In this document: one piece after another, positions 29,815-43,775 of the stretch | Numbering within the stretch: position 1 is the first letter of the stretch | Layout: the number at the start of each line of letters is the position of its first letter | NCBI GenBank assembly: GCA_019426215.1 | Contig: CM033393.1 | Span: 49,416,645 to 49,480,644, forward strand | Origin: Buddleja alternifolia | Lineage: Eukaryota > Streptophyta > Magnoliopsida > Lamiales > Scrophulariaceae | Reading direction: 5' to 3' | DNA: 64,000 bases | The notes under the pieces: generated by a model | What the model was told of the DNA's origin: nothing | Databases searched by the model: none | What the model saw: only the letters and a program-made list of their open reading frames with translations | Position numbers and translations under genes: made by a program

Positions 29815-32661
29815 ATTGGTCTACTCAATATATGGAGGGTACTGCCCAATTAATTTGCTTGACGTCTTGATTCTTCTCAAAAAGTTGGCACCATATGGAC
29901 CTGGTGGCTAGGAAAATTCTTCAGTACACCATGTCTTCAACACCAGACGTCAGACGGTGCAGATTTATTTTATGTGACGTTCTATACCCACTTACTAATG
30001 TGACATTAATCTATACCCTTTTGGTGCTCTGTGTAGCAGGTGTATTTTAGAATTTACCTATATATGGACCTACATGAGTTATTGCATTTTTAACGTGATT
30101 GCTTTGGTGTGATCAGATCTAATGTGATAAAAATGTTATGTACTTTTAATCATTTGTTGAATGTTGTGTTCTATCTATCATCGCACAATATATACGAGAA
30201 ACCAAGTTTATATATGTAGAACGTAAGGCAACTAAATTATTATAACTTTTTTAAAAAATTCTAGACGAAGGGAAGACCTTGACAAAACAAACTTGGATCG
30301 ATAGTGTTTTAATCATGAACGACACAGACACTATAAGACCCCATATTAGGAGATAAAAGTCACAACTTGTGACAGTATGAAATTGAACATAAGACGTCCC
30401 ACATAAAAGTAGAAGCTGATACCACTAGATTAATAAATCTCAAGTAATTATTATAATTTTTTAATCAATTACTTTCTTCAAAATTCAAACAAGCATTCAT
30501 TATTCCACAATGAAAGACCAGCGGCAGTGGGTCGATAAGAAGTAACCCGAAAGAAATAAAGGGCTTTAAGTTCAAACAAATGAAGCCCATATTATAAGTT
30601 TGTAGCCCAATCTCCCCCTCAAGCAGGCTTCAAACATAAGAATTTAATGGGCTGCTTGGTTGCTTGAAAATTTAACGGGCCTGCGAAATAAAATAAAATA
30701 AAATTCTTTTATTTATTAGATTTCAAGCTGAAATATTTGACCGATAACAATTACTTGACCCTATTTAATTTAGAATTAAATGAATAGGGTCAGGAATAAA
30801 GTCAAAAATTAAGACCTTTTAGGTGCACATGCGTTACGGTGGGCATAGAATTAGATGGTGAGGGTGCACATGCGTCTGTCTATTGATGATCTTGTGCATC
30901 AACCCTATACAGAGACATGGCTTCCTATTGGTTCACTCCAAACTATAGCCCTAGGGTCCCAAACCATGTGATCATTATTACCTATTTATCTATCTATTTA
31001 TTTTCTTATCTCTCATGATCAAAATGGTCTTAGACCAACTTTATATATATATATATAGATATATATAGATATATCATTCATCTAAATAAAATGTAGGACT
31101 CATTGACCTTGGTTGCGCCACCAAATAATCAATTCACCTAAAGGCCTGATTGATTCGTTTGGTAGAGTTTGATTTATTATTTTTTAAAATTATCTAAAGG
31201 AAAAATTACAAAATCAGTCCTCTCAATTGCATTCTCAGTCCTTATTGTTTACAAATTTGCTGAATTAGTCACGTATGATGTACGTTTTTACATTTGTAGT
31301 CCCAATCATTGAACAACGGATGAAAATTGTTAATTTGTTCACGTGCATTACACTAGCAAATTTATGGTCAACTTTTAACGGATAAAAGCAAAATTACAAA
31401 AAAAAATAAATGCATTTTATTGGACTAATTCTACAAGTATTTAAACAATGGGACTAAAATTTCACTAGACCCTGTCAGATGAGACTATTATTGCAAGTCT
31501 AAAATATGGATTGTGTGGAATCAAGACTCCATTGATAATCGATCTAATATTCAATTTATCAGCTAATTCACAAATTATATATGCATATGCTTTAATATGC
31601 ATCAATATTGATCAATTCAATCCTACAAAACAATCGAGCCCTAGATATATAGAGTACACAAAGATCATTTCGGAAGAAATGAAAAGTATATATATGTAAT
31701 ATCAAATTTATTGGTACCAACTGGTAAAGGAAGTCATGAGAGGGGTTATGGTTTTGTTGCGTGCCTTTACAGGCGAAAAGATTATAACACTTCACATGTT
31801 AGCATTTAAGGCAAATCCTGCAGATTTCCAAGGCGATTTCTGCCCACATATATTTTTTCCAAATATTTGCTAAATAATTTACCATTAAATATATTGTGTA
31901 GCCTGTGATGATTGACAGTAACATAACATTATTCAAGTGCAAATTGAGAGATATATGAACTGGAATCAGCTTGCATTTAATTTGGACTTGTCTTTTTCAA
32001 TCGCGAGTTTTTGCATCTCTTCCACCAATTTTTTCTTTGGCGAGCAACATGATGTTTGCCTAAAATTTATGTTTTGGTTATTAGATAAGATAAGACATTT
32101 CATTGAGAATTTGGTAAAAAGGTTTCAGAAAAAAAATTATTAGTTTCGAATTAAAAATAAAATGAAAGAAAATCTTACATTTTTTCCCCTGAAATTTATC
32201 ATGACTATTAAATTACAACATATTACAACTAATTAACAGATATTACAAACAACTAACAACTATTATAAAAGTAAAAAAAAAACCCACATATTTTGGTGGG
32301 AATAAAACCCAAACCCTCTAACATATTGGAGCCCTCAACTTCGCCAATTTTGATCAACTCATCCACATAATAATACACCTTCTCTTTGTACTTTATTCTT
32401 AATTTCTCATAATTCTAAAGTGAAAAGCCTTGGTACTCTCTATATTTGATCTCATTTTGAACACAAGTATTACATTTTCCTAAAAGAAATTAGTAGAAAT
32501 GTAATGTATTATTTAAATTTATTATTGTTAATATTCTATTATAAATAGTATAGTATATTTCAATTTCCACTCGAAATCTTAATTTTATAACTATCTTCTA
32601 ATAAGTAACAACATTTTGATTAATTGAATAAAAAAAATCCAAGCCTATCCAATTAACTCTT

Positions 32662-32696
<35 letters not shown>

Positions 32697-33312
32697 CATT
32701 ATATATCATGATATCTTAAAGATTTTGGATGTGAAAAGCAACATGCTCCTCAACAAAGTGAAGTTCCCTAGCTTCAATGCTAGCATTCAATATTTCAACA
32801 CCTATTACAGCCCGCATAATTGAGAATTTAATTGACAGAATTAAATGGCCACATAAAGAAATTTAAATGAACTAATTCCATAAATTAAAATGAACTACTA
32901 TGGTTAGCTGATAATTTTTTAGTTCAATTCAATGGTCTTGCAATATTATATGCACAAATTAAAGATTTACAACACTTCACAATCTTTATAATTTTTCATT
33001 TCATTATATTCAACAAATACCTAAGTACAAAATCAAAACACATTAACACAATAATGTTCGCGAAAACTTAAGTGAACTAGAAATAATATACATTACCATA
33101 AATTAAAGAACTAAATCAGAAGATGATTAACATTCCACAAATTAACATGATCAATCCTTGCATTCTATGCTTGGACAAAAAAAATTGAAGGAAAAAAATT
33201 CTTAATGTCAGAGCCTAGAACAACTTAAGGTAGTAAAAAAGAAAAAAAAATCAGTGGAAGATGAACAAAAAATTCAATTCCCTCATAAACAATAATATTA
33301 ATTAATCCACAT
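29815..33312. other. Intergenic, no gene recognised
   Basis: AT-rich. Holds TA tracts (31045-31070, 32667-32693) and a stretch near 31190-31500 with phrases such as AATCAGTCCTCTCAATTGCA that recall plant repeats, but no second boundary was found. The last several hundred bases before 33313 include the 3' untranslated region of the MYB gene. No host ORF supported. Confidence 0.55.
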
Positions 33313-34816
33313 CTAAAATAAATCTGGATTTTCATCATCAAAGGAGAAGTTAGTCAAATAATCCTTTCCCTGATCATCAAGCAGCCAATTCTCCAGCACT
33401 GATAAATTCGGTACCAGTCCATTCGGGTCGGGTTTGGTTTCAAGGCTAGGCGAAGTGGACCTTGAAAAATCATCAGAATTATTTGAAGTCTCAAAAGACT
33501 CAAATCCAAACAAGGATTCAAAGGCTTCAGATAAATCAACCCCACTTTTACTCTCATTACTGCTGAGACTAGGAGTCATAGCATTACTCGCCGAATTCTG
33601 ATCAGTACTTGAAGATTTAGTAGATTCTTCGGATAATTTAGGTGTATTTTTGGTCCAACCTTTTAGCAATCTTGCTATGTTTTCAGTACTAGAGGCATAA
33701 ATGGATGGTTTTCCATTTGATGTCGCGTCTAATGATCCGGGTGTGTTTTCAAATGATAACGCATCGTGAAGGGCTTGTTTGGCAGTGTTGATATCAGACT
33801 GGAGCCTCCTCTCCCACTGGCCTCGTGAGATTGAGTGAGACTTAGATGATGAGAAGCCGGTATCGCTAGTGCTGGATTGATGACCCGACCCGTTTTGCAG
33901 CTTCTTGAGCTTCTTCTTCAAGTGGGTATTCCAGTAGTTTTTAATGTCATTGTCTGTTCTTTCAGGCAGGTAAGAAGCTATGGCAGCCCATCTGAGAATA
34001 AATACAGAGAGATAAAATTGTTAGGTTAATTTGGAGCTATATATACAGATATATATACTCAAACCTAAACCTAATTAAGTTAGTTTAAAACAATTTATTT
34101 TCCTGATCCAGCATCTGTGTTCAACATAAATACTGAAAATTTTGATTTTAAGAAAGGAAAAAAAAAATGCTACATGCTACCGTTTGTTTTTTGCCATTTT
34201 TCTTCGATTTTTGATATAATAAGATATCTATTGTTCCAGTAAACATAAATTACTGAAATGAAATCAAATGTATTTATTGCGTTCAATTCTTACCAAATTA
34301 AAAGAAATGCAAACACAATTGACAATAACCGATTATATATAACATGACTCGGAAAAATATGTACGTACTTGTTGCCTAAAAGGGCCTGAAGCTGAATAAT
34401 CATCTTTTCTTCATGATCAGTAAAGCTACCCCTTTTAATTCCAGGTCGGAGATAATTAGTCCACCTCAATCTGCAACTTTTACTGCATCTCCTAAGCCCT
34501 GATGAAAAATAAAATAAAATAAAATTCAGCAAACTCATACCTATATATCTAAGTAACTTTACAGTATTTCTAAAACCATAAACTAAAAATATTTTTTGCT
34601 TGTACAAAAACCCAGCTATTTATTAACCTAAAAATAAAAAAATAAAAAGAAAATGAAAAAGAAGTAAAAAATGTAATAATTACCTGTAATAGTGGGAACA
34701 GCCCTCCAATTACCAGCACCATGTTCTTGAACATAAGACACTAACATAATATCTTCTTCAGGCGTCCATGGCCCTTTCTTCACTCCAACTTTATCACAGC
34801 AAGGCGGCCTGCCCAT
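33313..34816 (-). CDS. R2R3-MYB transcription factor, subgroup S1 (MYB60/30/96/306-like)
   Basis: Three exons: 34816-34684, 34498-34369 and 33991-33313 (133 + 130 + 679 bp), GT/AG borders, 313 residues. The N-terminus [20 protein letters not shown] begins repeat R2, which spans the first intron (split Gly codon). R3 includes [15 protein letters not shown] and, after the second intron (split Lys codon), [20 protein letters not shown]. Intron positions are the standard plant R2R3 ones. The tail is Ser/Asn-rich with [25 protein letters not shown] and a C-terminal acidic [12 protein letters not shown], typical of subgroup S1, whose members control stomata, cuticular wax and stress or cell-death responses. 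Which orthologue it is cannot be settled here. It is a nuclear DNA-binding protein by family. Confidence 0.95.
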
Positions 34817-34868
34817 ATTGATCTCTCTCTTTCTTTTTAATCAACTCTCAACTCAATCTCTTACCTGT

Positions 34869-34871
34869 ATC

Positions 34872-34895
<24 letters not shown>
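34869..34895. repeat. (AT)n microsatellite in the MYB leader
   Basis: About 13 AT units 50 bp upstream of the MYB start codon. Confidence 0.9.
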
Positions 34896-34904
<9 letters not shown>

Positions 34905-35037
34905 CTACTTCTTGATTTGATTCAACTTCAGTACTATGTATTAAACATTCCTTAGTGTTTTTTTTCTATGGTTGTAGTTTGAAACAGCTGAGACAATGGT
35001 GTTATGGGACTAATGTTGTTTGATGACTGATGTGGTG

Positions 35038-35046
35038 CATATATAG
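35038..35046 (-). promoter_or_regulatory. Putative TATA box of the MYB gene
   Basis: CTATATATG on the minus strand about 220 bp upstream of the start codon. A second weaker candidate lies at about 35065. A long TA microsatellite at 34869-34895 is closer to the start and would lie in the leader. Confidence 0.4.
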
Positions 35047-35281
35047 AAAGAAGAGAGGGTGTGTATATAATGTGTTTTTTGTGTGTAAGAGATTAGAGAT
35101 GACTCGCTGACCTATGAAAAGAAAGAGAAAAAAAAAAGAGTCAAAAAGTTGACAGCAAATGCATTTACTCCATGCACTCCCTAAAGTCAGCTGTGTGTTA
35201 TTGCTGCCTATTGTATTTTCTTCTGATGCCTCCTCACCAAAACCGCGTTGCATTCAATGTTCTGCACAATCTTGCAATTTG

Positions 35282-35328
<47 letters not shown>

Positions 35329-37482
35329 AAACCCTAATCCAATCTGGGCCCTTCTTCCTTTGTGTGTTACTAATAAATTGCTGCCTAATAATATTACTCT
35401 CTCTTCTCTCTCTCATCAATAAAACTTACGTCACGTAATTAATTTTTGCATGCTTATAACTACGGTAATAACTAATGCAGCCAGATGTAATTACTGTACC
35501 TCACTCCTATTTGCATCGAAGAAAAGTTGTTTTCAAGAATCCTTTTTTTTTTTTTCTTTTCTTCCCAATGTACATCGTGATTTGTGCATCATCTCCAAGT
35601 TTAGGTTGACATGATGTGATGATCCTTTACTAATATTGTTATATCAATATCATGATGTTTACAGAACTTGGTACATTTCCAGTAACACTTTTTTCTAGAA
35701 ATTTTTTCGGTTTGTTTTTTTTAGGTGTATGTATGATGCTTTCGGTCAAAGTTGTAATTTTTTTTAATTAGAAAAAATAAGTTGAATTTCAACTTTTGAA
35801 GATTTTATGAACAAATTTTCTGTAATTTATGGCTCGACTCGTAAACTTCTTTTTTTTTTTCATTTTGGGTGCAAAACTTGGACAGGGAGTCTTTCTCCGG
35901 AAGCATCGCGTAAAGAGAAACTCTCTCAAGAAGGTATTTTTAGTAGGATTCTAACATTTGTTGCCTCTTCCTTGCCACATCGCTTAAAGAGAAGCTCTCC
36001 TCAGAAAGGTATTTTCAGTAGGATTCGAACATTTGATGTCTCTCAAGGGCACAAACAACTCAATATTATCACAACTCATATCTTCTTGAAATCACAACTG
36101 AACTATGTTAAAATATTTAAGCAACATTGTTACAATTTAATATCGTCTCAAAATCATCGATAAGATGATGATCAGATCTACTGTTGCCCATTGAATTAGT
36201 CCAATACACACACAGTTCACATAGTAAAGAATTGATTGAAATTTCATCATTCTTGATGAATCCTGCATGTGAGCTAAATAAATGAGAAATTATGGGGGGT
36301 GGGGACCTCCTTTCTTATTCAAGCCAAATTTCAACCCCTGATTTCTCTGTATAACTCAATTCTAAAAAGCACTACTATATACTGATAATTATAAAGTTGA
36401 AGAAATATTCAAACTTCAAAACATTCGATTAAGAGCTTGAAACAAACATAAAGCAAGGGGCCCACATAAAGATAATTATGGTACTTGCCGTTATTAATTG
36501 AGAATATTACGCTCCATTTAATTTGAATTTAGAATCGACCATGAAAAAATAATTTATATCATATTCGGTTTAGGACGAATTAAGGAAATAAGCAAACAAT
36601 AGCAATGCAGGTCGGTGCATGGTCCACGAATTAACTCCATAATGATAAAATGCAATAAATATAGACTCATATGGATTAATTAGTCGTAATACAAAGTTAT
36701 TAATGTTTTGGACGTAAATGACGATTAATTATCATCCACCTAAGTCCAAATTTAATTCTTAAGAGAGTGATTAAAGTTTTACTTTTTACATCCTAGCTAG
36801 AACTATGTTCAATTTAGCAAGGGAGCCACTAACCATGATTAATTTGTCTAAATTAAATCCACGTAATTTCATTATATATACCTAGTAGAAAATCATGAGA
36901 CAAGAAGAAAATTGCAGATACAATTTCATGTACTCCAACAGTGTTTTGACTAGCCGGCACACCGTTAGATGCAAGAGCAAGATGGTAAAAATTAATCAAA
37001 ACACTTATATCCAATGATATTAGATAGACCGACTCTATTGGATCAGGTCTATTTCAGAATTTTTAGTTTTTTGACTAAAAATTTTTGTATACACCCGGTG
37101 TAGGACCCATTTGTATGCACCAAAACATAACAAATAGTAATAAAAAATGTTTGACTTGTTTTTATATTTGTTTTTGTTGTGTCTTAGTATATGTCATTGA
37201 GTCCCAAATCAGATGTATTTTCTAATTTGACTATGCATGATAATCATGTGCTACGTCAGCGATTACGTCAATTTGCACGTCTGTAACTCTAGCGGAATAA
37301 TTTTCATTTCCTTTGGAAATTAATGAATAAATTAAGCTCAATCAATTAAAGGTTAAAATAAATTAAATACCCCCTGTGTTTAATTTTATTAATCGAAAAG
37401 GTTTATGAATAGTTTATCCCATGCATACTCTTTTTTTTTGTCTTCTTTTGTTAATAGTACTCATTGCTAAGAACATAAAGTC

Positions 37483-37513
<31 letters not shown>

Positions 37514-38131
37514 TGGCAGACGATATATATATATATCAATCATATCATGTTGTTCTTAATCAATGCATGTTTTAGTATCAGAGGTTCATTTTTTTGCTTT
37601 CATGATATTTTTGTGACGTCATTTCAGATTGTTTAAATGAAAATGTTATGATTTTGAAACAATAATTTATATAATTTGCCGTTTTCTTAATTAAAATGCG
37701 ATATACTTACCCAAAAAAATTAAAATGTGATATAAAAAAGAATCTATTTCAGTCAATATTTTTTCATGCTAAACTACAAGTATGGAAATAACGCGATCAA
37801 CATAAATATATAATATACATGTTCTTTTAAACAATAAATTACTCAAGCGCGAGACAAAACCCCGCTATATATCCTAGTAAAAATAAAAAGGTGATCAAAT
37901 AAATGAAATATCTATCGATCTATTTAACCTAACCTCTATATAAATGTGTGAATAACGCATTTGTTTGTTCCATTATGAAAAGACTTCTATACCCTTATTT
38001 AAATTTGAAATCCTACTGGTAGTTGGAAACTATTTAATTAATTCATAAAAGAAAAAAAACTTATTGAAAGAAGGACACAATTTAGTACAAAGAAAAGAAT
38101 CAAGTTTCTATTTTGCTTGGCAATACTATAA
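35047..38131. other. Intergenic upstream of the MYB gene
   Basis: No gene. A short imperfect duplication lies at about 35895-36045 (GCTTAAAGAGAAGCTCTC and AGGTATTTTTAGTAGGATTC variants), and a TA tract at 37482-37505. A 118-residue frame at 35807-36163 covers the duplication and has no recognisable domain. Confidence 0.55.
35285..35324. repeat. (AT)n microsatellite
   Basis: AT-dinucleotide run with a few ATAC interruptions in the region upstream of the MYB gene. Frames crossing it are spurious. Confidence 0.9.
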
Positions 38132-38490
38132 TTTCCAAAGCCAAATAATTTTGCCCCACTAAATATATGGGTGTAATTCGATTCCGTATTAGTCTCTTCT
38201 TCCTAGGCATGATAGCATGTCAATTGTATTATCATTCATTACTCTTAATTAGTCATTGATATTTGAGTCTATTAATTTACTTTGTTTCCACGTTTATAAT
38301 ATGAATTGTTAGATTATGCTTAGCAAAACTACCCAACAATATATTTTTCAAAGCCACATAATTTTGCCCCACTAAATATATGGGCGTTAATTCAAATCCG
38401 TAGTAGTCTCTTCTTCCTCAGCATGATAGCTTGTCGATCGTACTATCATTCATTATTCTTAATGAAATCATTAATTACACAAGAGAAGGT
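38132..38490. repeat. ~215-bp offset direct duplication
   Basis: The segment with CCAAAGCCAAATAATTTTGC, CCCCACTAAATATATGGG and AGTCTCTTCTTCCT at 38135 onward recurs at about 38350 with modest divergence. No coding content. Confidence 0.85.
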
Positions 38491-38537
38491 ATAATGAAAT
38501 AATATGACAAAGTTCTTAAATTTGTAATTTTTTTAAA

Positions 38538-39249
38538 GGGAAAATTTTATTTTTGGTCCCTCAGTTACACAAATCATCAAATGTAGTCCCTAACTACCGC
38601 ATTTTTTCATCAAATGTGGTCCCTCCATCTAATTTTTCGTGAAATTGATAACTGTTCAGGTTAATTGAAATGTGAACAATTATATTTTACACCCCATAAG
38701 CACAACTTTTGACCATTTCCAGCCCAAGAAAGAATAAAAAAAATAATTGACAAATTTCACCATTTAATCGTTATTTTCTTCAAAAATTTCATCACAATCC
38801 ATTTCTCATCCTTATCTATGGTTTCACTACTGTATTCAAAATAACAAAAAGAAAAAAATGAGATGTTAAGGACAAAGAAATTTTTTTCCTTAATTATATT
38901 CAGTTAGTGATCTACATTTTAAATTGTATATAACTGATGCTAATTAAGACAAGAAATCATCAGAGAGTAATGGTAAATTGCTAACTCTATCTTCAAGTTT
39001 GAAAAAATTATACTAAAAATATGAAATTTGTTAATGATTCTTTCATTGGTAGAAATTATCAAAATTTGTGCATTTGGGATGCAATATGTAATTTTGACAT
39101 TTCAATTAGCCTCAACAGTTACAACTTAGACTAAGGGACCAAATTTGATGAAAATATGGTAGTTTAGGGACTACATTTGATGAGCAGTGTGACTGGGGAT
39201 CAAAATCGAACTCGGGGTATAACTGGAGGACCAAAAATAAATTTTCCCC
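38538..39249. mobile_element. Non-autonomous TIR element (GGGAAAATTTTATTTTTGG)
   Basis: The ends are GGGAAAATTTTATTTTTGGT and the complement ACCAAAAATAAATTTTCCCC, with further inverted similarity inside (TGGTCCCTCAGTTA, CTAACTACCGCAT). TTTTTAAA directly flanks both ends (38530-38537, 39250-39257), an 8-bp target duplication. The superfamily is uncertain: hAT or MULE by duplication length. Confidence 0.8.
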
Positions 39250-39257
39250 TTTTTAAA

Positions 39258-42069
39258 TATAAAGTGTTAAACATAAGTTGAGAGGAAAATAAAAACAATA
39301 AAAGCTGGCTCATTTCACTCCAATTTTATCATTCTATTTTGATCAAATTACTAATTTTAAATGAGATACAAAAATAAAATAAATTTTGCATTTTATTGTG
39401 TCAGATAATTACTATTGGACACCTAGAATATTACATTTAATAAAGTCACATAAATAGATTATAGAAATATTGATGAAGCAGTTTCTTATGCAGAATATTT
39501 ATTAAAATTTAGCACAATATGTCTATAGGGATACACCAGTTAAAACTAAAATATACTTGCACAAACATACTATCATCATATGTACTTGAAATTATTAGAA
39601 TAAATAACAAATAAAAAAAATACACTTAACAATAGAAAACATGCGTAATAAGATGAAATTAAAATGTTTTGTGCATATAATTTTGAACCGATTTATAAAC
39701 ATGAGTATTCTTATGTATACATTTTTTGATAGCATAATATAAGAAATATACTCTATATGTTACTGCATAGAAGTATGAATATTGATATACATTTTTTGAA
39801 TTAATAGAAAGAGTGACAGAGGAAAGAAATTGATCTACTTGTATGGAGTACACAGATGAAAAATCGATTAATGATCATATGTATGAATATGTAAAAAAAA
39901 TAGAAATTATTAAAAGAAATCGAGATGATTTTTAAACGAATAAACAGAAAGTTAGATCAGAAATATATATATAAAATAATTAATTATTTTTTTGAACATT
40001 TATTAATAAAAAATATTTAAATTTATTTGTCAATAAACTAAATACATTGAGGTATGTTCTTGACATATGTAATCATATTTCCTAATTCTTTACATCAATT
40101 TCGTTCCTCATTATACGATGATGTGTAATTCTTTATGTATAGTAGCAGTACTGTAGGTGGAGGAACATATAGAGCATTAATCATTTATGGTCCATGCTTG
40201 ATTTATACTACAGGCATACCAGATCATGCATCATGTGCCTTGTAATCTACCTTCCAATTCGGTCTTATTTAATTTATATATTTATTCGTTGAAGCTCTTT
40301 TCAGTTGTCTCAGATAAGATAGAACACTGTATTTGTCAAATTATTTTTTGTCTGGAAAATGCTTTTTGGTATGTGAACAGGGTCACCATCTGGACATCAC
40401 TTATGGTTTATATATATTTAATCATATATGGAAATTTCTGTCAATTGTAAGGCTTAAGTTCTTAATTTCCATTGAATTCGATCATTTTTGTTTTTTTAAT
40501 TTTGATTTATTGAAATTTTATATTAGCAAACAAGTTACCTGTTAGAGCCAACATGAAAAAAAAGTAATAAAGGATTAAACGACACCGCAATATTTTTACG
40601 TGGTTCGACAATTACCTACGTCCATGAAAAAAAAAAAGAGAATGTCACTATTAACGAAATGGTTACAAAATACAAAAAATATGTTAAAAGTATTAACTAA
40701 AAATCTAGCCCGAATTTCGCACAATAATTAATTATGGGAAACAAGCCTATTACTCATGGACCTTCTGCTTTGTCCTCTACAAATCAGACTTATTTGGGCC
40801 AAGTAGGAGCCAAAGTCAAGTATAATTAGTAACTATCACAACATTATCAATTCATAGAATTTTGCCTTTTGCTGGAGTACTGGTTTTATAGTTATTATTT
40901 CTTTGATCTCTTTCTGTTTATGAACTTCTCTGAGGGAGAAAATATATTTTATTTTATACATGTGGGCTGGGTTTGGAAATAGAAGCATATATATATATAT
41001 ATATATATATATACACTACCGAGCTGTGGAGATCATATGTTGTAATATGAAAATAATTTGGGCCTTTGTTGAAGAAGGGCTCTTTAAAATTATATTCTAA
41101 GTCTGATGTCAGCAGACATTTAAGCCCACCCAATTTTGGCATTATATTTGTTGAAGTTTCTCCCGGCCCCAAACGGTTTACGTCACACAATAGTTTTCCT
41201 GTTTGAAAGTTTAGATATTAGTGGATTACTTTGTCTTCTTATAGGAAAATAACTCTAAATTCTTTGTATTTTGAATTAATGAGAAACATGAGATCTTACT
41301 TATAGATGCCTTATGATGCTGTCAAAATGTATATTTTTAAGGGGACTCACGGTGCGGGTTGGACGGACTTTTATATTCTTTACCTCAATCAAATATTATG
41401 CGGTTTTGGAAGTCTTTAACTTAGGATCGATCAAATAAACATTGAAATCGCACTTTGCGATCCATTTGGGTAAGACGGTTTTTACGATTTGATACGTTTT
41501 ATTTATTTATTTAAGTTGCTCATAAAACGCTAAAGTACATGCGCAATATTTACTTAATAAAAAAAACATGTGCATTATTTCAGATTTGATATTATATTTA
41601 CTATACTTCTGTGGATGATTATATTTGATTGATTTTGCATAGTATTACATAATTAAAGTATGTAAATATGACTTAAAAAAATATTACCACAAAACTAATG
41701 TTTGTGAGAAGGTTTACTGGTCTTCCAAATAATGATACCAATTCATCTTACAAGGTTTAAAGATGTTAGATTGTTGCCCATTTACTAGATATGTGGGTAA
41801 GACTTACATGTCAGAGAAGATGATTGACGAATCATTTTGTATATGTATCTCTTTGGGAAGATCAAAACGGATTGATAGAGTGAACTTGATAAATCATGTT
41901 ATTTACGTATCTCTCTTCGGATGTTGTTTTTGAAAGAAATAATATCGAATTGAAATATATTATGCAAAGTGCAAAGAAGAAAAATAGAATGTAAAGAATG
42001 TGGACATATTTATAGAAAAATAAATAGGCCGATGAGACTCATTAGATAGGCTTAATCAGCTGGACTTGT
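39258..42069. other. Intergenic, no gene recognised
   Basis: AT-rich. A segment at about 40540-40640 reads GTTAGAGCCAACATGAAAAA and TTTTTACGTGGTTCGAC, phrases common in plant dispersed repeats, but boundaries are not clear. TA microsatellite at 40986-41012. No supported ORF. Confidence 0.5.
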
Positions 42070-42562
42070 AAATATTTCTTAATCCAAAAAACCCATTCCA
42101 CCAATTTTTCACTCGAAAAAACCCAAAAGTTAAGCTTAAAACTTTTTTGGACTAAATTACCCTTATTGCCTTAAGTTAAAAATTGGCCAATCGATTTTTT
42201 CTTTCAAAATCTTTTCATTTTGGAATCTTCATATTGATAAAGTGTATAAAGACGAATATTATTATTAATATTAAATATTTTATATATTTTTATATGATTT
42301 ATTTAACATGGTAATTATCTAAAAATGCACTTTTTTTAATTTTTAAAAAGATTATAAAAATCTGAAAAAATGAAAATCATAATTAATATTAACTATCAAT
42401 ACAAAAGTTCTAAATAAATAAATTTCTCTATAAAAGAACAATTTATTAATTCTTCATTTAGAAGGGTAAGGGCAATAAAGTTCATAGTTTTATTAACCCT
42501 AAATATTGAGTCTTTTTGAATGAAAAGTTGATGGAATGGGTTTTTCGGATTAAGAAATATTT
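42070..42562. mobile_element. MITE with ~45-bp TIRs (AAATATTTCTTAATCC)
   Basis: Left end AAATATTTCTTAATCC then AAAAAACCCATTCCACCAA; right end is the complement of AAATATTTCTTAATCCGAAA followed by AACCCATTCCATCAAC. About 490 bp. No clear target duplication was identified, and the superfamily is unassigned. Confidence 0.7.
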
Positions 42563-43045
42563 TCATGGATTTTTCGGATATAAAAATTTATTTTAAGGGA
42601 TTTTTAGTAATTTTCCCTAAATTCTATGTTAAAATATTTATTTATTGGAAAATTTTGGGTAATGGAGAACCGAGCGGAAAAATAATAAATCGTGAAATTT
42701 TTAAGCAAATCACACCAAGCAATTCAGTGTTTCGCAACGGAATTTTTAAGTCGGACCAAATGAGCATATTCATAATCATACACATAAAAAAAGAGTTTTT
42801 ATTTATTTATTTAAAGGGCGATTATTGTATTCTTGGTAAAAAAAATATTTTCAATTACCTTTTTCCCCCCAAACATTCTGGTTCAATTTATTTTCCACTT
42901 TCTTGTGATTGAATTCTTTCCCACTTTTAATCATTCTCCTACGCAAGGTAACACTTCGTAGCTTAACCTACCAAAAGTAATACTCCAGAGTCCTAGACAC
43001 GAAAAGGCCGTGTTGAAATTAATTAAATTTGCCAATAATTTCTCA
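42563..43045. other. Intergenic
   Basis: AT-rich spacer between two inverted-repeat structures. The 115-residue frame starting at 42565 runs out of the MITE end and shows no domain. Confidence 0.5.
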
Positions 43046-43156
43046 ATTGGTGGTCTCGGCCCATGACCGTTGGATTCCCCCACTAGGGGATCATTTACCA
43101 ATTTAACCCCCCTATTCTTGGGAAGATCCAACGGTCTATACTGGGCCGAGACCATC
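43046..43156. repeat. Imperfect palindrome around GGTCTCGGCCCA
   Basis: TGGTCTCGGCCCATGACCGT on the left pairs with the complement of ACGGTCTATACTGGGCCGAG on the right, both continuing into GTTGGAT/ATCCAAC. The spacer is about 50 bp and contains CCCCACTAGGGG. It could be a short foldback element; no target duplication found. Confidence 0.75.
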
Positions 43157-43775
43157 ATAGAATTTCCCGAAAAGTTAAGGCCCAAATATCTAATAATATT
43201 AGGGTGTACGGATGTGAAGTCCGGACCTAGAATAATTGAAAAGTGAAAACACAATCGCCTCTCTCGACCCAAAATCATGTCTCTGATTTATAGGTGGTTG
43301 GTACTATTTTCTGAATTTATTAATTCTGTTTTAATAATTTAACCCTTGTAATGTTACAAGTGAAAGTAAATAGTAAGTATAATGATTTACCCAAAGAAAA
43401 AAAAACAAGAATTAGCAAGTATAATGATAATTAGATTTCGTCCAAAAGAAAAGGTCTAAAAACAAATTTAACCATGGTCAACCTTATTGTATGAGAAAGA
43501 ATTTATACTTGTTCTAGAAGAGATGGAAGGACTTTATTTCGTAATATTAATATAGATTTCTATAACAAATGTAAACTCCTACGAAAGTGCACTTGGAGAG
43601 AGGAAATGAGAAAAAATAATCGTCCATCTAACAATACATTTTCCGCATTCATTTGGATTTTGGCAATTATATAAAGTTGAGGGTGTTTGGCCATAAGCTC
43701 AATCATATAGTCAAATATCGTTTCGGTTTATATTTCAAAGAACAAGTAATAATGATAAAATATAACCAGAAAATA

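Noticed and set aside
31190..31500. Possible repeat element starting AGGAAAAATTACAAAATCAG
   Set aside because: Only one end is suggested; no inverted partner or target duplication found.
35807..36163. 118-residue frame with an internal repeat (SQEGIFSRI and SPQKGIFSRI)
   Set aside because: The internal repeat reflects a DNA duplication; composition and lack of homologous motifs do not support a protein.
40540..40800. Possible retrotransposon fragment with TTTTTACGTGGTTCGAC
   Set aside because: The phrase recalls plant repeats, but no LTR pair, primer-binding site or ORF is visible.
42565..42912. 115-residue frame starting MDFSDIKIYFKG
   Set aside because: Starts in a MITE terminus and continues through AT-rich sequence; no family resemblance.
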